Below are positions 44,239 through 52,278 of a stretch of 64,000 bases of DNA, in pieces (the stretch's first letter is position 1; the number at the start of each line of letters is the position of its first letter). Location of the stretch: contig CAWEUI010000013.1 of assembly GCA_963812195.1 (NCBI GenBank), positions 62,001 to 126,000 of the forward strand, given 5' to 3'. This stretch comes from ZC4RG30 sp963812195 (GTDB lineage: Bacteria; Pseudomonadota; Gammaproteobacteria; Steroidobacterales; Steroidobacteraceae). A program made the translations under genes and the position numbers. The notes beneath the pieces were generated by a model, which did not search any database, was not told where the DNA came from, and saw only the letters and a list, made by a program, of their open reading frames with translations.

Positions 44239-44790
44239 ATGAGCTACGCGGTGCATGGCGCGACTGGTCTGCTGGCGGGGGTGCGCCAGGTCCTGAGCCC
44301 GCACTGCGATGCGCGGCCGGCCGGTGTTCAGGCCGACCTGATCCTGGTCCACGGCATCAGCCTGCCACCGCGCCAGTATGGCGGGCCCTGGATCGAGCGC
44401 CTGTTCACCGGCAATCTGCCGCCCGCGCAGCATCCCTATTTCGCCGAAATCCACGGCATGCGTGTCTCCTCGCACCTGCTGGTGCGGCGCGACGGCGGGG
44501 TCGTGCAGTTCGTGCCGTTCCAGATGCGCGCCTGGCATGCGGGCGCTTCCGAGTACCAGGGACGCGCGGCCTGCAATGACTTCTCCATCGGCATCGAGCT
44601 GGAAGGCGCGGACGATGAGCCCTACGAGGATGTGCAGTACGCGGCCACCGCCGAGCTCATCCGTGCGTTGCTGGCGGCCTATCCCGCACTCTCGGCCGCG
44701 CGCATCGTCGGACACAGTGACGTCGCGCCGGGGCGCAAGAGCGATCCGGGGCCGGCATTCGACTGGCAGCGCTTGCGTTCCCGGATCTGA
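44239..44790 (+). CDS. ampD: 1,6-anhydro-N-acetylmuramyl-L-alanine amidase AmpD
   Basis: A 183-residue cytoplasmic zinc amidase that cleaves the stem peptide from anhydro-muropeptides during cell-wall recycling. Loss of AmpD usually induces AmpC beta-lactamase. The zinc ligands are His 38 (ILVHGISLPP), His 159 (IVGHSDVAPG) and Asp 169 (RKSDPG), with catalytic Glu 120 in SIGIELEG. The usual HN after the first ligand is HG here, a mild difference. Length and motifs fit AmpD rather than the exported AmiD. It converges on the adenosyltransferase gene with 7 bases between the stops. anmK, encoding another recycling enzyme, is 11 kb away. Confidence 0.93.
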   Translation: MSYAVHGATGLLAGVRQVLSPHCDARPAGVQADLILVHGISLPPRQYGGPWIERLFTGNLPPAQHPYFAEIHGMRVSSHLLVRRDGGVVQFVPFQMRAWHAGASEYQGRAACNDFSIGIELEGADDEPYEDVQYAATAELIRALLAAYPALSAARIVGHSDVAPGRKSDPGPAFDWQRLRSRI

Positions 44791-44797
44791 ACCGGCT

Positions 44798-45352
44798 TCA
44801 GCGCAGGCGGCTCCTGTCCCACAGCACCTCGCGGCCGCCATCGGCGCGGGCCAGCACACGGGCCAGCACGAACAGCAGGTCGGACAGGCGATTCAGATAG
44901 ACCGGAGCGAGGCTGCGGTTGTCTTCGGCGTTGGTGAGAGTCCAGCAGCGCCGCTCGGCGCGTCGGGCGACGCCGCGCGCGATATGGCAGCGCGCCGCGG
45001 CCTCGCTGCCGCCGGGCAGGACGAATTCCTTCAGTGGCGGCAGCGCCGCGTTGTGCTGTTCCACGGCGCGCTCCAGCGCCTCAAGGTGTTCACTGGCCAG
45101 CGCGCTGTGGCCGGGTACGGCCAGCTCGCTGCCCAGGTCGAACAGGTCGTGCTGGATCGACAGCAGCAGCCGGGAGACTTCAGGTGGCAGCTTCGGCAGT
45201 GCGGCGAGCGCGCCCACGGCGCAGTTCAATTCATCGACCGTGCCGATGGCTTCGATACGCGCGCTGTCCTTGGCGAGGCGGGTGCCGTCGCCGAGTCCGG
45301 TGGTTCCGGCATCGCCGGTGCGCGTGACGATCTTGCTGAGGCGGTTGGCCAT
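44798..45352 (-). CDS. pduO: PduO-type ATP:cob(I)alamin adenosyltransferase
   Basis: A 184-residue enzyme that puts the adenosyl group on cobalamin. The N-terminal ATP loop TRTGDAGTTGLGDGTRLAKDS and the helical signature VDELNCAVGAL, then FVLPGGSEAAARCHIARGVARRAER and YLNRLSDLLFVLARV, define the PduO family. The conserved Arg and Asp of the active site are present. It stands alone between ampD and the NTF2-like gene, so it probably supplies coenzyme B12 to enzymes encoded elsewhere. No B12 riboswitch is visible upstream. Confidence 0.92.
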   Translation of the reverse strand: MANRLSKIVTRTGDAGTTGLGDGTRLAKDSARIEAIGTVDELNCAVGALAALPKLPPEVSRLLLSIQHDLFDLGSELAVPGHSALASEHLEALERAVEQHNAALPPLKEFVLPGGSEAAARCHIARGVARRAERRCWTLTNAEDNRSLAPVYLNRLSDLLFVLARVLARADGGREVLWDRSRLR

Positions 45353-45448
45353 GCAGGGGCGGACTCTATCATCTCCTGACAGCGGTTCACCGGCGCTGGC
45401 ATCATGGCGGGGCGGACGGCAAGAACCACAACGATGGGAGTCAGGATC

Positions 45449-46015
45449 ATGTCAACCACCCGCATCGCCCTGCTGCTGCTGCCGGCACTGCTGGCCGGAT
45501 GCGGCGCCGCCGGCACTGACGCTGAAGTACGTGCCCTGGCGCAGCGTGTGCAACAGCTCGAGGACCAGGACCAGATCCGCCAGGTGCTGATCGACTACGG
45601 CAAGTACCTCGACACGCGCGACTACGCCGGCTATGCCGCGCTGTTCGCGCGCGATGGGGTCTGGACCGGCGGCTTCGGCAGCGCCACCGGACCGGCCGCG
45701 ATCCAGGCCATGCTGGAGCAGAACCTGGGCAAGCCGGAGCCCGGCTTCATCAACAAGTCGAGCTTTCACCTGATGACCACCATGGATGTGAAGGTGAGCG
45801 GCGATACCGCCACGGCCAGTTCGCGCTACCTGTTCTTCACGGCCGGCAAGGACAACAAGCCTGTGCCGACGCTGGCCGGGCGCTACGTGGATGAGTTCGT
45901 GCGCGAAGACGGCAGCTGGAAGATCAAACATCGCACCACGCACGGCGTCATTCCCTGGCGCGATGGCAATGCGCCGCCGCCGGCCACGCCGCCGGCAGGC
46001 ATCGCGCCGAAATGA
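45449..46015 (+). CDS. Lipoprotein with NTF2/SnoaL-like domain
   Basis: A 188-residue protein with a lipoprotein signal (IALLLLPALLAGC, Cys about 18), a short coiled coil (DAEVRALAQRVQQLEDQDQI) and an NTF2-like domain (QVLIDYGKYLDTRDYAGYAALFARDGVW; TTMDVKVSGDTATASSRYLFF; EDGSWKIKHRTTHGVIPW). Such domains form a cone-shaped pocket used by small enzymes or binding proteins; no catalytic residue set can be named. I chose ATG 45449 behind GGGAGTCAGGA. The gene overlaps the IMPase-family gene by 4 bases, so the two are co-expressed, but no functional link is obvious. Confidence 0.8.
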   Translation: MSTTRIALLLLPALLAGCGAAGTDAEVRALAQRVQQLEDQDQIRQVLIDYGKYLDTRDYAGYAALFARDGVWTGGFGSATGPAAIQAMLEQNLGKPEPGFINKSSFHLMTTMDVKVSGDTATASSRYLFFTAGKDNKPVPTLAGRYVDEFVREDGSWKIKHRTTHGVIPWRDGNAPPPATPPAGIAPK

Positions 46016-46785
46016 GCGACGGGCAATCCCCGGAGCTGGCCGCGGCGCTGGAAGCGGCGCGCGCGGCCGACGCGGTCATCGCGCCGCTGTATCGCGCCAA
46101 CCTCGCGGTGGAGCTGAAGGAGGACCATTCCCCGGTCACCGTGGCCGATCGGCGCGCCGAGCAAGCCATTCGCGCGGTGCTCACGCGCCACTTTCCGGAC
46201 CATTCGATCTACGGGGAAGAGGGCGGCGGCAGGGACGCGGGCGCGCAGAACCTGTGGCTGGTGGATCCGCTGGACGGCACCAAGTCCTTCGTGCGCGACA
46301 CGCCGTTCTTTTCCACGCAGATCGCATTGCTCCGGCGCGGTGAACTGGTGCTGGGCGTTTCCTCGGCCTGTGTGTATGGCGAAACCGCGTGGGCCGAGCG
46401 TGGGCGGGGCGCGTGGTTGAACGGCGAGCGCATCAAGGTGAGCGGGTGCACGCGCCTGGAAGAGGCGATCCTGTCCACCGGCAATCTGAAGACCCTGGCC
46501 GCGGGGCCGGGCTGGTCGCGCCTTGCCGCGCTGGCGGGCAAGGTCAACCGGCTGCGCGGCTATGGGGATTTCGTGCACTACCACCTGCTGGCGCGCGGCG
46601 CGCTGGATGCGGTGATCGAATCCGACGTGAACATCCTGGACATCGCGGCGCTGGCGGTGATCGTCGGCGAGGCGGGCGGACGCTTCACCGATCTTGCCGG
46701 TGGTCCGGTGGGGCTGGACACCACGACGGTGCTCGCCAGCAACGGCAAACTGCACGAGCAGCTGCTGCGCGAGCTGACTGCCTAG
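46012..46785 (+). CDS. Inositol-monophosphatase-family phosphatase (HisN/CysQ-like)
   Basis: A 257-residue Mg-dependent phosphatase. The metal sites are YGEEGG, LVDPLDGTKSFVRDTPFF and NILDIAALAVIVGEAGG. The Ser-Phe after the DGT and the RGYGDFVHYHLLARGALDAVIES stretch resemble histidinol-phosphatases of this family more than CysQ, so histidinol phosphate is a plausible substrate; 3'-phosphoadenosine phosphate or inositol phosphate are others. It overlaps the lipoprotein gene at its start (ATGA) and the convergent spermidine-synthase-like gene at its end by 4 bases. Confidence 0.82.
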   Translation: MSDGQSPELAAALEAARAADAVIAPLYRANLAVELKEDHSPVTVADRRAEQAIRAVLTRHFPDHSIYGEEGGGRDAGAQNLWLVDPLDGTKSFVRDTPFFSTQIALLRRGELVLGVSSACVYGETAWAERGRGAWLNGERIKVSGCTRLEEAILSTGNLKTLAAGPGWSRLAALAGKVNRLRGYGDFVHYHLLARGALDAVIESDVNILDIAALAVIVGEAGGRFTDLAGGPVGLDTTTVLASNGKLHEQLLRELTA

Positions 46786-47669
46786 CGATTGAGCAGGTTC
46801 GCCGGCGAATACTGGTCGGTGAGCACCCGGGCCGACGTATCCCAGTCCACCGTGGTGGTGAACAGCGGCAGCAAGGTGTCGACGTTCACGCCCATGTCGC
46901 GCAATACCGGAGCAAACTGCTGCGCGCGTTTGCGCAACTGTGCGGCGCCGGGCAATCCGTCAGGCCTTGCCACGATCACGCGGTTGGCGGTCTTCAGGTT
47001 GAAGAACGTGCCGAACACCGCCGCATAGGTGGTGGATTCGTGGTCGTACAGCTTGCTGGAGGAGAATGTATTGCCGACCAGCACGCCGCCCGGGGCCAGC
47101 AGCGATTTCGCCTCGCTCAGGAACTCCTTCGTCAGCAGGTGCTCGGGGATGTATTGCTGATCGAAGGCATCGAGCAGGATGGCGTCGTACTTCTTGCCCG
47201 CGCGGATGGCGCGCTTGATGTACACGCGTCCGTCGCGCTCGAACACCTTCATCTTCGGGTCTTCGTGGAAGTTGAAATACTTGCGCGCGACTTCGGTCAC
47301 CGCAGGATCGATCTCCGCCACGTCGATCTGCGCCTGCGGCAGGATCTCGCGCAGTGCGGTGGGTATGGTGCCGCCGCCGAGGCCCACGATCAGCACCCGC
47401 TGCGGATCGGTGGGGCTTGCGAACAGCAGGCCGCCCAGCGCCAGGCGCGTGTAGTTCAGCGCGAAGCGCTTCGGGTCATCCAGGATGATGCAGGACTGCC
47501 GCCCGATGCGGCAGTGGCGGGTGAAGCACATGCAGCGCTCGCTGCCGTCCTGGTAGACCAGCACCTCGCGGTACAGCGAGCGCTCCTCGTGTATCAGCTT
47601 CTGCCCGGCCGAGGCCACAGTCGCGACCAGCATCAGCATCATGGACAGCAATCGCAGCCTGCTTTTCAT
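46782..47669 (-). CDS. Exported spermidine-synthase-like protein
   Basis: A 295-residue protein with the polyamine aminopropyltransferase fold: RVLIVGLGGGTIPTALREIL (SAM-type site), IDVAEIDPAV, FERDGRVYIK, YDAILLDAFDQQYIPEHLLT. Unlike true spermidine synthases it begins with a signal peptide (LRLLSMMLMLVATVASAG), and the mature N-terminus has four cysteines within 15 residues (46, 48, 53, 60). Both traits suggest a periplasmic location with disulphides or a metal. The start overlaps the membrane partner gene by 4 bases. Together the two resemble the fused MFS/spermidine-synthase proteins, here split in two. The real reaction is not known; spermidine synthesis outside the cytoplasm is doubtful. 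Confidence 0.75.
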   Translation of the reverse strand: MKSRLRLLSMMLMLVATVASAGQKLIHEERSLYREVLVYQDGSERCMCFTRHCRIGRQSCIILDDPKRFALNYTRLALGGLLFASPTDPQRVLIVGLGGGTIPTALREILPQAQIDVAEIDPAVTEVARKYFNFHEDPKMKVFERDGRVYIKRAIRAGKKYDAILLDAFDQQYIPEHLLTKEFLSEAKSLLAPGGVLVGNTFSSSKLYDHESTTYAAVFGTFFNLKTANRVIVARPDGLPGAAQLRKRAQQFAPVLRDMGVNVDTLLPLFTTTVDWDTSARVLTDQYSPANLLNR

Positions 47670-48262
47670 GGCCCCTTCCCGCGAACGATCCACGTTGTTG
47701 CCGCCAGCGCCGCGGACAGACCGATCATGCCGATCAGTATGTGATTGACCTCGAACCACAGCACCAGATAGAACGAGGTAATGATGGTGCCTGCCGCGCT
47801 GCCGAATGTCGAAACAAAATACAGCAGGCCGGCGCTGCGGCCCGAGGACTCCTTCGCCTCCACCAACAGCCGCACGCAGTACGGCGAAACCATCCCGGAG
47901 AAGAACGTCGGCACGAAGAACAGCAGCGTGGCGGCGCTGAGCGAACCGAAGCGCGGGTCGGGAATGGCGATGGCCAGGTCTTCGAGCGTCCTGCCCGACA
48001 GCGCCAGTACCGGCAACGTGGACAATGCCGCGGCGGCCAGCAGCAGACCCAGCCGCTTCAGGCTGGGACGGTGCGCCGACCAGCGGCCACCGGCCAGGTA
48101 GCCCAGCGACAGGGCCAGCATGAACACCGTGATCAGCGCGCCCCACACGTAGATGCTGCTGCCGAAGTTGGGCGCCAGGATGCGGCCGCCGAGCAGCTCG
48201 ATACCCATCACGAAGAATCCGGACCAGAAGGCCACGGCCAGGCAAATGGCGGCGCGTTTCAC
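47666..48262 (-). CDS. Six-helix membrane partner of the spermidine-synthase-like protein
   Basis: A 198-residue membrane protein with about six helices, beginning AICLAVAFWSGFFVMGIELLGGRILAPNFG. This matches the membrane half of fused MFS/spermidine-synthase proteins (conserved GxELLGGR and the APxFG motif). Later helices include TLLFFVPTFFSGMVSPYCVRL. The start is the GTG at 48262, overlapping the pdxH stop as GTGA; the downstream gene overlaps by ATGA. It may carry or sense a small molecule for the exported partner. A transport function is not shown, and half an MFS fold is unlikely to act as a full transporter unless it dimerises. Confidence 0.75.
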   Translation of the reverse strand: MKRAAICLAVAFWSGFFVMGIELLGGRILAPNFGSSIYVWGALITVFMLALSLGYLAGGRWSAHRPSLKRLGLLLAAAALSTLPVLALSGRTLEDLAIAIPDPRFGSLSAATLLFFVPTFFSGMVSPYCVRLLVEAKESSGRSAGLLYFVSTFGSAAGTIITSFYLVLWFEVNHILIGMIGLSAALAATTWIVRGKGP

Positions 48263-48903
48263 GGCTGCAGGCGCGTCGCGTGCCAGGGGCCGGCCACCGG
48301 CCGCGCGCTGGCGGTCAGGCTCAGCTCGCGCATCCAGCGGGCCCGATCGTGCAGGCGGGCACTGCCGGCCACCCACAGCTCGACCGATTCGATCCAGAAC
48401 ACGTAGCCGCCCCAGTGCGGCGGTCGCGGCACGTTGCCCGGATAGCGGGCGCGCACCGCGTCGAGCTGGGCCTGCAATGCGGCCGCCGACTCGATCGGTT
48501 CGCTCTGCTGGCTGGCGTGGGCGCCGAGCTGGCTGTCGCGCGCGCGCGAGGCAAAGTAGCTGTCGCTGTCGGCCGCCAGCGCCTGTTCGACGATGCCCTC
48601 CATGCGAACCTGGCGGTGCAGGTGGTCCCAATGGAAGAGCAGCGCGGCGCGCGGGTTGGCGGCGAGCTCGCGGCCTTTGCGCGACAGGTAATTGCTGACG
48701 AATCGTACCGACCCGCCCACTGCGTCGATTTCCTTGCACAGCACGACTCGCGCGGATGGCCGGCCCGCCCGGTCACTGGTGGCCAGTACCATGGCATTCG
48801 GGTTGGGTTGCTCGGCCCGGCGCGTGGCTTCGGCCAACCACGCCGTTACCAGCGTCAGTGGCTCGCCCGGCAGCGGCTCGGGCAGTGATTGTTCGGGTAC
48901 CAT
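48259..48903 (-). CDS. pdxH: Pyridoxine/pyridoxamine 5'-phosphate oxidase
   Basis: A 214-residue FMN enzyme that makes pyridoxal 5'-phosphate. Family motifs are AMVLATSDRAGRPSARVVLCK, FVSNYLSRKGRELAANP, ALLFHWDHLHRQVRMEG, YFASRARDSQLGAHASQQS and PPHWGGYVFWIESVELW. The end is slightly atypical (HATRLQP), where most PdxH proteins close with R-L-x-P, so it is normal. It is the first gene of a small operon with the split MFS/spermidine-synthase-like pair and is divergent from tyrA, with only 38 bases between start codons. Confidence 0.95.
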   Translation of the reverse strand: MVPEQSLPEPLPGEPLTLVTAWLAEATRRAEQPNPNAMVLATSDRAGRPSARVVLCKEIDAVGGSVRFVSNYLSRKGRELAANPRAALLFHWDHLHRQVRMEGIVEQALAADSDSYFASRARDSQLGAHASQQSEPIESAAALQAQLDAVRARYPGNVPRPPHWGGYVFWIESVELWVAGSARLHDRARWMRELSLTASARPVAGPWHATRLQP

Positions 48904-48941
48904 GCGGGAAGTTTACCCACATAACCGCCTGCCAGACCGAC

Positions 48942-50057
48942 ATGACTCTTGAGCAGCTTCGCCAGCAACTGGACCAGCTCGACGGCGAGATCATTGCGCT
49001 GATGGCGCGTCGGCAGGCAATTGCCCGCGAGGTCGCCGCGGCCAAGCGCGCCACGGGCTATCCGACACGCGATTATCAGCGCGAACGCGAGGTGGTGATG
49101 GGCGTGCGCCGGCGTGCCGAGAAGCTCGGCCTGTCGGGTGATCTGGCCGAGAAGGTGTTGCGCCTGCTGATCCGTTCGTCACTGACGGCCCAGGAGCAGG
49201 TCAGCGTGGCCACGCATGGCGCCGGCAGCGGCCGACGCGCGCTGGTGATCGGCGGTGCCGGCAAGATGGGTGGCTGGTTCGTGCAGTTTCTCGTCTCGCA
49301 GGGGTTTGACGTGCAGGTTGCCGATCCGGCCGGTGCGCCGGCCGGCATCGCGGCCGTCCAGGACTGGCGCGCGATCGCCGATCTGAATGCCTTCGATTAC
49401 ATCGTGGTGGCAACGCCGCTGGGCGCATGCGGCCCGATTCTGGCCGAACTGGCGGCGCGCCGTCCGCGCGGTGTCGTGTTCGATCTGGGTTCACTGAAGT
49501 CGCCCTTGCGCGCGGATCTGGCCGCGCTGGTCGAGGCCGGGGTCAAGGCTACTTCGCTGCATCCGATGTTCGGTCCCGATACCGAGCTGCTGTCGGGCCG
49601 GCACGTGGTGTTCATCGACCTGGGCCAACCCGAGGCACTTGCCGCGGCACGCCTGCTGTTCGCCCCTACCATGGCCGAGCAGGTGGTGATGAGCCTGGAT
49701 GAACATGACCGGCTGATCGCCTACGTGCTCGGGTTGTCGCATGCGCTGAACATCGCCTTCTTCACGGCGCTTGCCGAGAGCGGCGAGGCCGCGCCCAGGC
49801 TGGCGCGCATGTCCAGCACCACCTTCGATGCGCAGCTCGACGTGGCCGCCGATGTCTCTGATGAGAGCCCGGAGCTCTACTATGAAATCCAGGCGCTGAA
49901 CGACTTCGGAGGCGAGTCCCTGCAGGCGCTATCCGAAGCCGTCGAGCGGTTGCGCAAGGCAGTGACCGGTCGCGATTTCGCGACGTTCCGGGCGCTGATG
50001 GAGCAGGGGCAGGCCTATCTGAAAGATCGCCGGGAGCACGTGGCAAGGCGCGCCTGA
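48942..50057 (+). CDS. tyrA: Bifunctional chorismate mutase/prephenate dehydrogenase (T-protein)
   Basis: A 371-residue enzyme for the two steps from chorismate to 4-hydroxyphenylpyruvate in tyrosine synthesis. The N-terminal chorismate mutase (LEQLRQQLDQLDGEIIALMARRQ ... LLIRSSLTAQE, about 1-90) is followed by an NAD-binding dehydrogenase (VIGGAGKMGGWFVQFL; VVATPLG; FDLGSLKSP; SLHPMFGPDT with the catalytic His). This fusion and length are those of E. coli TyrA. I chose ATG 48942; longer in-frame sequence upstream is the shadow of pdxH. It is monocistronic, with 129 bases to rppH. Confidence 0.94.
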   Translation: MTLEQLRQQLDQLDGEIIALMARRQAIAREVAAAKRATGYPTRDYQREREVVMGVRRRAEKLGLSGDLAEKVLRLLIRSSLTAQEQVSVATHGAGSGRRALVIGGAGKMGGWFVQFLVSQGFDVQVADPAGAPAGIAAVQDWRAIADLNAFDYIVVATPLGACGPILAELAARRPRGVVFDLGSLKSPLRADLAALVEAGVKATSLHPMFGPDTELLSGRHVVFIDLGQPEALAAARLLFAPTMAEQVVMSLDEHDRLIAYVLGLSHALNIAFFTALAESGEAAPRLARMSSTTFDAQLDVAADVSDESPELYYEIQALNDFGGESLQALSEAVERLRKAVTGRDFATFRALMEQGQAYLKDRREHVARRA

Positions 50058-50186
50058 CAAGGCTGCCGGGCCGGCCAATGCCATACGTGATATGGCGCCT
50101 TGATGCGGCGCTCCCGGCCCGCTAAAAGGGAATGATCGTTTGCAAAGGACGCGAGCTTTCGGGCACTGCGGCCCTCCACCTACGCC

Positions 50187-50786
50187 ATGACGACCGATGT
50201 CATCGATCGCGACGGATTCCGCGCCAATGTCGGCATTGTGCTGATGGGTCCGGCTGGCCAGCTGTTTCTCGGCAGGCGCACCGGCGGCAAGGGATGGCAG
50301 TTTCCCCAGGGCGGCATGCGCTACGGTGAATCCGACGAGGAATCCCTGTTCCGCGAGCTGCGCGAGGAGATTGGCCTGAACCCCGCGGACGTGAAGGTGC
50401 TGGGCGGGACCGGCAACTGGCTGCGCTATCGACTGCCCTCCCGTTACGTGCGGCGCGGACAGTTGCCATTGTGCCTGGGGCAGAAGCAGCGCTGGTTCCT
50501 GTTGCAGCTTGTCGCGCAGGAATCGGACATACGTTTCGACACCACGGCGGAGCCGGAATTCGATCGCTGGCGCTGGGTCGACTACTGGCAGCCGGTAAAG
50601 GAAGTCATCTATTTCAAGCGGCCCGTATACGTGAAAGCCCTGCATGAGCTCGCGCCTCTGGCGCGTCCGCAGGGGTTGCCGCCCTATCCGGCGTGGTGGT
50701 CGCGCGCCGCACAAGGGCCGCGCCGGGCTGGTGGCCGCTCCGGCGCTGCGGGCGCCATGCGCCGCGTCGGCGGGAAGTCTGAATGA
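50187..50786 (+). CDS. rppH: RNA 5'-pyrophosphohydrolase RppH
   Basis: A 199-residue Nudix hydrolase that removes pyrophosphate from the 5' end of transcripts to start mRNA decay. The Nudix box spans 42-64 (GGMRYGESDEES, RELREEIG). The start DRDGFRANVGIVLM, GKGWQFPQGG and EPEFDRWRWVDYWQPV are typical of RppH rather than other Nudix enzymes. The last 40 residues are Arg/Gly-rich and longer than in E. coli. It overlaps the DUF6776 gene by 4 bases. The 129 bases upstream include a 6-base inverted repeat (GCCATA/TATGGC, 50080-50096) of unknown use. Confidence 0.93.
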   Translation: MTTDVIDRDGFRANVGIVLMGPAGQLFLGRRTGGKGWQFPQGGMRYGESDEESLFRELREEIGLNPADVKVLGGTGNWLRYRLPSRYVRRGQLPLCLGQKQRWFLLQLVAQESDIRFDTTAEPEFDRWRWVDYWQPVKEVIYFKRPVYVKALHELAPLARPQGLPPYPAWWSRAAQGPRRAGGRSGAAGAMRRVGGKSE

Positions 50787-51508
50787 GTGCACCGCGGCCC
50801 CGCCTGGTCGTGCGCAACCACGCGCCCGGACGTCGCGCGATGTGGATCATTGTCGTGACAGTGCTGGTGCTCGGCGCATTCGGTGCAGCCTTCGAGTGGG
50901 GCCGCAGCCGCGCGGGCTTCGACGATGCCGCCGCGCGCAGCGAACGGGCGGATCTGAAGGACAAGATTGCATCCCTGGAGGAGCAATTGCGGGCCACGCG
51001 GCTGAAGGTTGCGATGTACGAGACGGACACGGCGGGCCAGACGCACGAGAAGACGGAGCTGTCCAAGACCATCGGCGAGCTGCAGGCCGAAGTGGCGCGT
51101 CTGACCAGTGACGTGGCGTTCTATCGCGGCGTGGTCGAGGAGCGCACGACGGGCGATGTTCTGAAGATCCAGCAGTTTCAGGTGATGCCGGGCAAGACCG
51201 GGCGCGAATTCGTGCTGCGACTGGTCATTGGCCGGCCGCTGCGTTCCGAGGACAGCATCAGCGGCAAGGCGCGCATGACGATCGAGGGCACCGATGCCGA
51301 CGGCAAGCAGGCCAGCCTGGATCTGCAGAAGATCGGCGGCGTGACAGACGGCGAACTTGCCTTCAGCATGCGCTACGTCACGACCCTGGAGCAGACCGTG
51401 GAGCTGCCCGAGGGCTTCGCGCCCGCCCGCACCAACGTCGAGCTGACGCCGTCGCGCAAGGGTGCGAACCCGGTGCGTGAAACCTTCGTCTGGAACGTGG
51501 AGAATTGA
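50783..51508 (+). CDS. DUF6776-type membrane-anchored coiled-coil protein
   Basis: A 241-residue protein with a basic cytoplasmic N-terminus, one membrane helix (about 20-38, WIIVVTVLVLGAFGAAF), a periplasmic coiled coil (about 52-115, rich in Glu/Lys/Leu heptads) and a C-terminal beta-rich domain (DVLKIQQFQVMPGKTGREFVLRL; ELPEGFAPARTNVELTP). It matches a family known only by a domain-of-unknown-function number. It overlaps rppH and lies 7 bases before the bactofilin gene. This order recurs in related bacteria as far as I remember, which hints at a joint role in cell shape or envelope organisation. Confidence 0.7.
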   Translation: MSAPRPRLVVRNHAPGRRAMWIIVVTVLVLGAFGAAFEWGRSRAGFDDAAARSERADLKDKIASLEEQLRATRLKVAMYETDTAGQTHEKTELSKTIGELQAEVARLTSDVAFYRGVVEERTTGDVLKIQQFQVMPGKTGREFVLRLVIGRPLRSEDSISGKARMTIEGTDADGKQASLDLQKIGGVTDGELAFSMRYVTTLEQTVELPEGFAPARTNVELTPSRKGANPVRETFVWNVEN

Positions 51509-51515
51509 GCCCACC

Positions 51516-51920
51516 ATGTTTGGCCGCAAACGCAACGCCGTACCCAATATCGATTCGCTGTTCGGACCCAGTACGCGCATCCAGGGGGACGTGCTGTTCT
51601 CCGGTGGCCTGCATCTGGACGGCTCCGTGACGGGCAGCGTCAAGGCCACCGGTGACGGCATTTCGCGGCTGGTCGTGGGCGATGCCGCCGTGATCGAGGG
51701 GTCTGTCGAGGCTCCGGTGGTCGAATTGCACGGATTGGTGCGGGGCGATATCGAGGCCTCGGGGCGCGTTACGCTGGGTCCCAAGGGGCGGGTGGAAGGC
51801 AACGTGAAGTACGGCGCCCTTGAAGTGGCCGCCGGCGCCAGCATCAAGGGTAAACTGGTGAAGCTGGACAAGATCGAGCCAGCGGTCCCCAAGGCTGACA
51901 AACCCGGCGACAACACATGA
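51516..51920 (+). CDS. Bactofilin
   Basis: A 134-residue bactofilin, a small cytoskeletal protein that polymerises without nucleotide into filaments by stacking beta-helices. Its DUF583 core is seen as repeated short strands (TRIQGDVLFSGGLHLDGSVTGSV; RLVVGDAAVIEGSVEAPVVELHGLVRGD; VTLGPKGRVEGNVKYGALEVAAG). Both tails are short. Bactofilins place cell-wall enzymes or other proteins, often a membrane M23 peptidase. An M23 gene lies 5 kb downstream, and a membrane coiled-coil protein is next door. Start ATG 51516 is within the first residues common to the family (MFGRK). Confidence 0.92.
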   Translation: MFGRKRNAVPNIDSLFGPSTRIQGDVLFSGGLHLDGSVTGSVKATGDGISRLVVGDAAVIEGSVEAPVVELHGLVRGDIEASGRVTLGPKGRVEGNVKYGALEVAAGASIKGKLVKLDKIEPAVPKADKPGDNT

Positions 51921-52252
51921 GCGAACAACCCATCCTGTTTACCGACGCGGCGGCCACCAAGGTCGCCGAGCTGATCCGCGAGGAAGGCAATCCGGCGCTG
52001 ATGCTGCGCGTGTTCGTGCAGGGCGGCGGGTGCTCCGGGCTGCAGTACGGGTTCGAGTTCGACGAGGCCGAGCAGGAAGGCGACACGCTGGTGGAAAAGC
52101 AGGGCGTGAAGCTGCTGGTCGATCCCATGAGCTTCCAGTACCTGAGTGGCGCGGAAATCGACTATCGCGAGGGGCTCGAGGGCGCGCAGTTCGTGATCCG
52201 CAATCCCAACGCCCACACCACCTGCGGGTGCGGCTCTTCCTTCGCCGCGTGA
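51917..52252 (+). CDS. erpA: Iron-sulfur cluster insertion protein ErpA
   Basis: A 111-residue A-type carrier that delivers [Fe-S] clusters to apoproteins such as those of isoprenoid synthesis. The three cluster cysteines are Cys 39 (GGGCSGLQYGF), Cys 103 and Cys 105 (TTCGCGSSF). EFDEAEQEGDTLVE and VDPMSFQYLSGAEIDY point to ErpA rather than IscA or SufA. It overlaps the bactofilin gene by ATGA, so the two are translated together although their roles seem unrelated. Confidence 0.93.
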   Translation: MSEQPILFTDAAATKVAELIREEGNPALMLRVFVQGGGCSGLQYGFEFDEAEQEGDTLVEKQGVKLLVDPMSFQYLSGAEIDYREGLEGAQFVIRNPNAHTTCGCGSSFAA

Positions 52253-52278
52253 GCGGTATTGGTCGCGCGGGTCCCTGA

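Noticed and set aside
50080..50096. GCCATA/TATGGC inverted repeat before rppH as a defined operator
   Set aside because: A 6-base repeat with 5-base centre is expected by chance at this scale and no regulator or promoter element aligns with it.
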